Shown: positions 59,913 through 64,000 of the stretch, one piece after another | Position numbering within the stretch: the stretch's first letter is position 1 | Layout of the letters: every line of letters starts with the position of its first letter | Notes under the pieces: generated by a model | The model's input: the letters and a program-made list of their open reading frames with translations, nothing else | What the model was told of the DNA's origin: nothing | The model's database searches: none | DNA from: SZUA-584 sp041656035 | GTDB taxonomy: Bacteria; Bacillota; Clostridia; Christensenellales; SZUA-584 | Length of the DNA: 64,000 nt | Assembly: GCA_964586785.1 (NCBI GenBank) | Contig: CAZPHS010000003.1 | Coordinates: 69,590-133,589, forward strand | Direction of reading: 5' to 3' | Translations under genes and position numbers: made by a program

Positions 59913-60692
59913 ATGAAAAAAGCTGCAGCGGTTTTAATGATTTTGATTATAACGGTTTTGTTTTCGGCGTGCGCCGCGGCGCTTAGTTTTCGGCTGGACG
60001 AGTATAACGCCGTGGGCGTATCGTATATGGCTGACTTGAGCGGAATTGAAGACGGGGGGACAGATTACCTTAATCAATTAAAAGAGTATTGGGAAGAGCT
60101 TGGGTTTTCCGCCGCGGTTGATAATGACGAGCTTACCGTAACCGGAGAGATTTTTAACGAACACGACACCGCGGCGCAGGCCGCCGCTGATTTTGCCGGT
60201 ATTGTAACCTCCGGCAACGTTATGTTTTACGATGTGCTTTTTGAATACACGCCGTCTTTTGAATATGACTTATACAGTTTTTCCGCGCATATTTCACTTA
60301 ACGAAATAGTCAGGCAAAGCCAAGCGCAGGATATGCCTTCGGATATAATAACTTCTCTGCGAAACGACGCGGCGCGGGGAGAGTATACGGTTTCAATAAA
60401 GCTGCCGGGCGCTGTATCGTCTTCTAACGCGGACAGTGTTGAGGACGGCACATGCACATGGACTCTTGAATATGGCAAAGAGACGGAACTACAAGTAAAA
60501 ACGAAAAAAGTAAACGCCGAAAACTTGGCTTACCGCGCTTCGCTCGAGAGCGGTATAAGCGGCGGTCAAGTGCTTCTCGCCATATTTACGGCGGCGGGCG
60601 TCGCGTCATTGCTCGGCGTGGCCGCGGCCGTTATAATTCGGCGGGCAAGGTTAAGGCGGGCGTCGATAGTGCGCGCCAGAAAATTCCGTTAA
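59913..60692 (+). CDS. LppM-like lipoprotein with C-terminal anchor
   Basis: A 259-residue secreted lipoprotein: signal with lipobox LFSAC (Cys at residue 20), a beta-rich domain (about 30-190) with alternating hydrophobic strands (SFSAHISLNEIV), and a second transmembrane helix (about 220-245) before an Arg-rich cytosolic tail. This arrangement is seen in LppM/DUF3153 proteins. Function unknown. Short GGAG precedes its ATG. Confidence 0.65.
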   Translation: MKKAAAVLMILIITVLFSACAAALSFRLDEYNAVGVSYMADLSGIEDGGTDYLNQLKEYWEELGFSAAVDNDELTVTGEIFNEHDTAAQAAADFAGIVTSGNVMFYDVLFEYTPSFEYDLYSFSAHISLNEIVRQSQAQDMPSDIITSLRNDAARGEYTVSIKLPGAVSSSNADSVEDGTCTWTLEYGKETELQVKTKKVNAENLAYRASLESGISGGQVLLAIFTAAGVASLLGVAAAVIIRRARLRRASIVRARKFR

Positions 60693-60701
60693 ACATCAAA
60701 T

Positions 60702-62045
60702 TTAATCAAATTCTAAAAGACATAAACGGGACGACTGCATACGTCCGTCCGGCCAAAGCACATAAAGCTTAAAGTATCTTGGTTTGTCGGTTATTTTCTC
60801 GCCGGTGAGCGTATCCTGCAGTTCTAAGAATTTGTAATTGGTTACTTTGCCTATTCTTTGCGTTTGAACCGCCGTTCCCACTTTTGCCTTTGGCTCATCG
60901 TTTCCGGAAACCGTTTTTACAACCTGAAACAGCTGACCGTTTTCGTTATAGCATACAAGAGTGTACAGCGCGTTTTTATCTCTTGTCGTCTTATCCCATG
61001 TTATATCGTAATGAGTGTGTCCGTAACTTGTTTTCTTCTGGTAACGTAAATTAAACTCCGCGGGAGAGAACACGTCGGCGCTGCTTTCTTCGCCTATAAA
61101 GTTGTAAAAATAGTCTCTAAGGCGCGGCACTTCGTCAGCGAGGGGCACATAGATGTTTTCCTGTGGGAACACATTATAAACCGCCGTCGTGGTTTTAGGA
61201 TTATTATTGCCGTTATGCAGAACATCAAATACGTCATAATAGCGGCTTGTCTGTTTGGCGTTAGGGCTTCCCATAAGCTGAACATAATCCTCCGCCGCCA
61301 TTTCATAAATGCTCCACATATGATTTTTATAATAGTCGTCAACATTGTCAAAAAAAACTTTGCGTTCGTAATCATCTATGTTTCTTATTTTGTAATACTC
61401 TGATTTTTTCGCCGTATCGTCATCCGAAAGAAAATAATGTATTGTAAAATGATGCCCGTATTCATGCGCGAGCGTTTTCGCTATATCGGTCACATCGTTG
61501 TATCCGTCCATATTATATAATTCTATAACGCTTTGCTGGGAAGTAAGCGAATACTGCAGAGACTGCGGAACAAACCCGGGAAGATGGAAAAACACCGGAA
61601 ACTGGGCGAAGTGCGTTACATGGGTGCCCGCTATTGCTATATCTTTATCCGTTTTTGATTTGCCCGGGTACAGTATAACGCCGGAGAGCAGGCTCATTTC
61701 ATCCCCGTGTTTGTTCTTTAACAGTTCGTTGTATATGCTTTTTAGCTTATCGCCCGTCCATTTATCGGAAAAACTGATAATAGGAAACCCCATCGGAGTG
61801 GAAAAATAGTTATTATACTCCGGCACCTGTTCTAAAAGGCATACCCCGGGCGCCGGCGCGAGCCCTCCTTTGGTATATAAATAACCGGTGTCCGAATAAT
61901 CGTCGCTGAATGTATAATCGAGTTTATACCGCGCCGTGTAAATATCGTAAGCGACATAAACGGCCGCGGCGAAAGCAAGCGCAGCCATAAGAAAAAATAT
62001 AATCGCGGCTTTATTCTTTTTAGTATAAATCAACTCGCGCGCCAT
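60702..62045 (-). CDS. Membrane-anchored zinc metallopeptidase
   Basis: A 447-residue protein with one N-terminal transmembrane helix (14-34) and an extracellular domain. The catalytic zinc motif HEYGHH is at about residue 200; the glutamate in MAAEDYVQL downstream could be the third ligand (gluzincin-like). The C-terminal 110 residues look like an immunoglobulin-type beta domain (YGHTHYDITWDKTT, LYVLWPDGRMQSSRL). I recognise no named peptidase family; a secreted protein-processing role is likely. It ends ten bases from the convergent lipoprotein gene. Confidence 0.75.
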   Translation of the reverse strand: MARELIYTKKNKAAIIFFLMAALAFAAAVYVAYDIYTARYKLDYTFSDDYSDTGYLYTKGGLAPAPGVCLLEQVPEYNNYFSTPMGFPIISFSDKWTGDKLKSIYNELLKNKHGDEMSLLSGVILYPGKSKTDKDIAIAGTHVTHFAQFPVFFHLPGFVPQSLQYSLTSQQSVIELYNMDGYNDVTDIAKTLAHEYGHHFTIHYFLSDDDTAKKSEYYKIRNIDDYERKVFFDNVDDYYKNHMWSIYEMAAEDYVQLMGSPNAKQTSRYYDVFDVLHNGNNNPKTTTAVYNVFPQENIYVPLADEVPRLRDYFYNFIGEESSADVFSPAEFNLRYQKKTSYGHTHYDITWDKTTRDKNALYTLVCYNENGQLFQVVKTVSGNDEPKAKVGTAVQTQRIGKVTNYKFLELQDTLTGEKITDKPRYFKLYVLWPDGRMQSSRLCLLEFD

Positions 62046-62064
62046 TTGTAATCCCCCCGTATTT

Positions 62065-63411
62065 TTATGCCCTTATGCCCTTTAGCGTATGCGCCATTAC
62101 TTTATCAACGGTAACATTAATATACTTTCCTATATCCTCTTTTGTGCCGGTTATATTAACCGTTTTAGCGGTTCGCGTGCGGCCGCTTATCTCGTTATAA
62201 GACCGTTTGCTGACGCTGTCCGCCAGCACCTCCACAGTTTTGCCCAGATATTCGTTGTTTTTTTGACGCATAATATCTTTTATCAGTTTGTTTAAAACTT
62301 CAAGACGCTCGCTTTTAACCCGGTTGCTTAACTGGTTTTGCATGGCCGCCGCTTTTGTCATTTTGCGCGGCGAATACGCGAAGGTATACGCGGCGTCAAA
62401 CCGCGCTTCCTTAACGAGCGAAAGCGTTAATTCAAAGTCTTCGTCCGTCTCCCCCGGGAAGCCTACTATTATATCCGTTGTTACTGCCAGATAAGGCACG
62501 CGCTCCTTTAAACGATAAAGAAGATCCAAATAGCGCTCCCGCGAGTAACCGCGGTTCATGGCGCTAAGTACGCGGCTGCTGCCCGACTGTACGGGCAGGT
62601 GTATATGCTCGCAAAGGCTTTGCACGCCGCCGAAGCATTCTATAAGATCAGCGGACATATCTTTTGGGTGAGACGTCATGAATCTTACGCGCTTGATGTC
62701 AGTTTCTTTGTCTATACGGCGTATAAGCCGCGCGAATGCACCGCCGTCTTTTGTACCGTCGGAATACGAGTTCACGTTCTGCCCAAGAAGAGTAATCTCT
62801 GTTATGCCTTTGCCGCACAACTGATTTATCTCGGCTAATATGTCGTTGACGTTTCGGCTGCGCTCGCGCCCGCGCACATACGGCACAACGCAGTACGAGC
62901 AGAAATTATCGCACCCGTATATTATGTTTACATACGCGCCGGCTTTTTTTGCGCGTTTAACCGGTATGCCTTCTATTATTGTTTCGTCTTCGTCCGTCGC
63001 AACCGCGCGTTTGCCGTCAAGCAGCACCGCGGACAGCATTTGCCCTAAGCGGTGTATAGCGTTTGTGCCAAAAGCCATATCGACAAAAGGGAATCTGTTC
63101 ATCAGCTTTTTTGCCGCCCCCTCCTGCTGCATCATACAGCCGCACACCGCTATCACAGCGCCTTTAACGCTGTTTTTATAATCTTTAAGAGCGCCTATGT
63201 TGCTGTTAAGCTTTGCTTCCGCGTGCTGGCGTATACAACATGTGTTGTACATAAGAAGATTTGCTTTATTTTTATCGCCCGCGGGAAGGTATCCTAAAGA
63301 CTCGAGAACGCCCGCAATCTTCTCGCTTTCATGCGAGTTCATCTGGCAGCCGTATGTTTCTATAAAGTATGTAAGATTATTTTCGCCGATATGTTTTTTA
63401 AGCTCCCGCAC
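62065..63411 (-). CDS. miaB: tRNA-i6A37 methylthiotransferase MiaB
   Basis: A 448-residue radical-SAM enzyme that adds a methylthio group to i6A37 in tRNA. UPF0004 domain (ETYGCQMNSHESE with three Cys for the first 4Fe-4S cluster), radical-SAM CxxxCxxC motif (GCDNFCSYCVVPYVRG) and a C-terminal TRAM domain. Start is GTG. Together with miaA it completes ms2i6A37 formation. It is divergent from the tRNA cluster. Confidence 0.96.
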   Translation of the reverse strand: MRELKKHIGENNLTYFIETYGCQMNSHESEKIAGVLESLGYLPAGDKNKANLLMYNTCCIRQHAEAKLNSNIGALKDYKNSVKGAVIAVCGCMMQQEGAAKKLMNRFPFVDMAFGTNAIHRLGQMLSAVLLDGKRAVATDEDETIIEGIPVKRAKKAGAYVNIIYGCDNFCSYCVVPYVRGRERSRNVNDILAEINQLCGKGITEITLLGQNVNSYSDGTKDGGAFARLIRRIDKETDIKRVRFMTSHPKDMSADLIECFGGVQSLCEHIHLPVQSGSSRVLSAMNRGYSRERYLDLLYRLKERVPYLAVTTDIIVGFPGETDEDFELTLSLVKEARFDAAYTFAYSPRKMTKAAAMQNQLSNRVKSERLEVLNKLIKDIMRQKNNEYLGKTVEVLADSVSKRSYNEISGRTRTAKTVNITGTKEDIGKYINVTVDKVMAHTLKGIRA

Positions 63412-63627
63412 CGTTGCTATTACATCCTTCCGTTAAAGAAAAACCTGTCCCGATACATTATAATCACAGGGCAAAAAAATATCAACGATTAGCGTTATTA
63501 TTTACACATAAAGGCTTTAAATAAAAACTTTTGCTCATTAAAAAACGCAAATGTTTTTTCAACCCGGGACTGCTAACTTAGCCCGCGCAAAACCCCGCCG
63601 CTGAACTGAAATATTGCCATAAATCAG

Positions 63628-63656
63628 TTGACATAACTTTAAGAATACTGTATATT
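63628..63656 (+). promoter_or_regulatory. Promoter of the tRNA cluster
   Basis: TTGACA (63628-63633), 17-bp spacer, TATATT (63651-63656). Transcription should begin about 14 bases before tRNA-Pro. Confidence 0.8.
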
Positions 63657-63676
63657 ATACCTCGTCGCGAAAAACA

Positions 63677-63753
63677 CGGGGTGTAGCGCAGTTTGGTAGC
63701 GCACGTGCTTTGGGAGCATGGGGCCGGGGGTTCAAGTCCCTCCACCCCGACCA
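63677..63753 (+). tRNA. tRNA-Pro (TGG)
   Basis: Acceptor CGGGGTG/CACCCCG, anticodon loop TTTGGGA with anticodon TGG, T loop TTCAAGT, discriminator A and encoded CCA. First gene of the tRNA cluster. Confidence 0.95.
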
Positions 63754-63775
63754 GAGGCTGTTATAATAAGATCAA

Positions 63776-63850
63776 GGCCCCTTGGTCAAGCGGTTAAGAC
63801 ACCGCCCTTTCACGGCGGTAACAGGAGTTCGATTCTCCTAGGGGTCACCA
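63776..63850 (+). tRNA. tRNA-Glu (TTC)
   Basis: Acceptor GGCCCCT/AGGGGTC (one G-U), anticodon loop CTTTCAC with anticodon TTC, T loop TTCGATT, discriminator A and encoded CCA. Confidence 0.95.
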
Positions 63851-63865
63851 TTTTAATAAGGCTTT

Positions 63866-63942
63866 GGGGCCTTAGCTCAGTTGGTTAGAGCAGTCGGCTC
63901 ATAACCGATCGGTCCGGGGTTCGAGTCCCTGAGGCCCCACCA
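63866..63942 (+). tRNA. tRNA with CAT anticodon (Met or Ile2)
   Basis: Acceptor GGGGCCT/AGGCCCC, anticodon loop CTCATAA with CAT, encoded CCA. The G-C first pair rules out initiator tRNA. The GGCTCATAACC stem-loop is like that of lysidine-modified tRNA-Ile2, so elongator Met is not certain. Confidence 0.9.
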
Positions 63943-63946
63943 TTTT

Positions 63947-64000
63947 GGCCCGGTAGTTCAGTTGGTTAGAACGCTAGCCTGTCACGCTAGAGGTCGAGGG
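63947..64000 (+). tRNA. tRNA-Asp (GTC), partial
   Basis: Starts GGCCCGGTAGTTCAG, standard D arm, anticodon loop CTGTCAC with GTC. Cut by the window end inside the T arm. Confidence 0.9.

Noticed and set aside
1..64000. CRISPR arrays and insertion sequences
   Set aside because: No regularly spaced repeats and no transposase motif were seen; the only recombinase is the Xer-like gene at 50605.

Overview
This window looks like the chromosome of an anaerobic, Gram-positive-type Clostridia (Firmicutes). The pointers are an electron-bifurcating [FeFe]-hydrogenase operon, a ferredoxin/rubrerythrin/rubredoxin/PerR oxidative-stress operon, ribonuclease Y, a CtsR-type heat-shock operator, a Gram-positive LexA box, a short Spo0E-like ORF, a C-terminal domain of the clostridial DUF975 and DUF4064 membrane families, and A+G-rich Shine-Dalgarno sites (GGAGG) before nearly every gene. 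No rRNA, CRISPR array or insertion sequence was seen. Everything here is read by eye; no database search was run.

Layout. 1-13 kb: the 3' part of mtnA, an old-yellow-enzyme-type flavin oxidoreductase, a duplicated WHPxW membrane protein, a CtsR-boxed dnaJ-like/clpB operon, a short Spo0E-like gene, a DUF362-ferredoxin protein, and a multi-PAS histidine kinase with an HD-GYP response regulator. 13-16.6 kb: a nucleoside kinase, a linker-only lipoprotein and a serpin lipoprotein with its own promoter. 16.8-20.9 kb: a patch with phage character (holin-like protein, coiled-coil protein, divergent XRE regulators, zinc-ribbon-like protein, ArpU/sigma-like protein, and an orphan SOS-box promoter whose gene is missing). 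21-23.5 kb: a Gly/Cys/Trp-rich micropeptide, a basic small protein, a TetR/flavoprotein operon with a perfect operator, and a DUF4064 protein. 23.5-27.3 kb: a sugar-ABC ATPase behind a long structured leader, then the PerR/rubredoxin/ferredoxin-rubrerythrin operon. 27.4-32.5 kb: methyltransferase, TPR protein, repeat protein, HD hydrolase and RlmL-like methyltransferase, mostly overlapping or close.

32.5-41.4 kb is the energy-metabolism centre: hydC, a hydB-GltD fusion and hydA on the minus strand, divergent from a response regulator whose phospho-acceptor Asp is replaced by Glu, then a double PII-like protein overlapping a double-DUF1538 membrane protein. 41.6-49.2 kb holds housekeeping genes (TIM-barrel protein, rsfS, yqeK, nadD, a membrane protein with an endonuclease-like core, rny, dipeptidase, purB, tRNA-Trp). 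49.3-53 kb: proC, rnhA, a tyrosine recombinase preceded by a 13-6-13 inverted repeat, a membrane protein and lexA with an SOS box. 53-59.8 kb is one minus-strand operon mutS-mutL-miaA-hfq-ynbB. 59.9-64 kb: an LppM-like lipoprotein, a membrane-anchored HEYGH metalloprotease, miaB and a tRNA cluster (Pro, Glu, CAU, Asp) cut by the window end.

The most interesting leads are the HydB-GltD fusion with the pseudo-receiver regulator next to it, the double-PII/DUF1538 pair, the ~260-nt leader of the ABC ATPase gene, the ferredoxin-rubrerythrin fusion with an internal start, the Cys/Gly-rich 38-residue peptide, and the inverted repeat before the recombinase.
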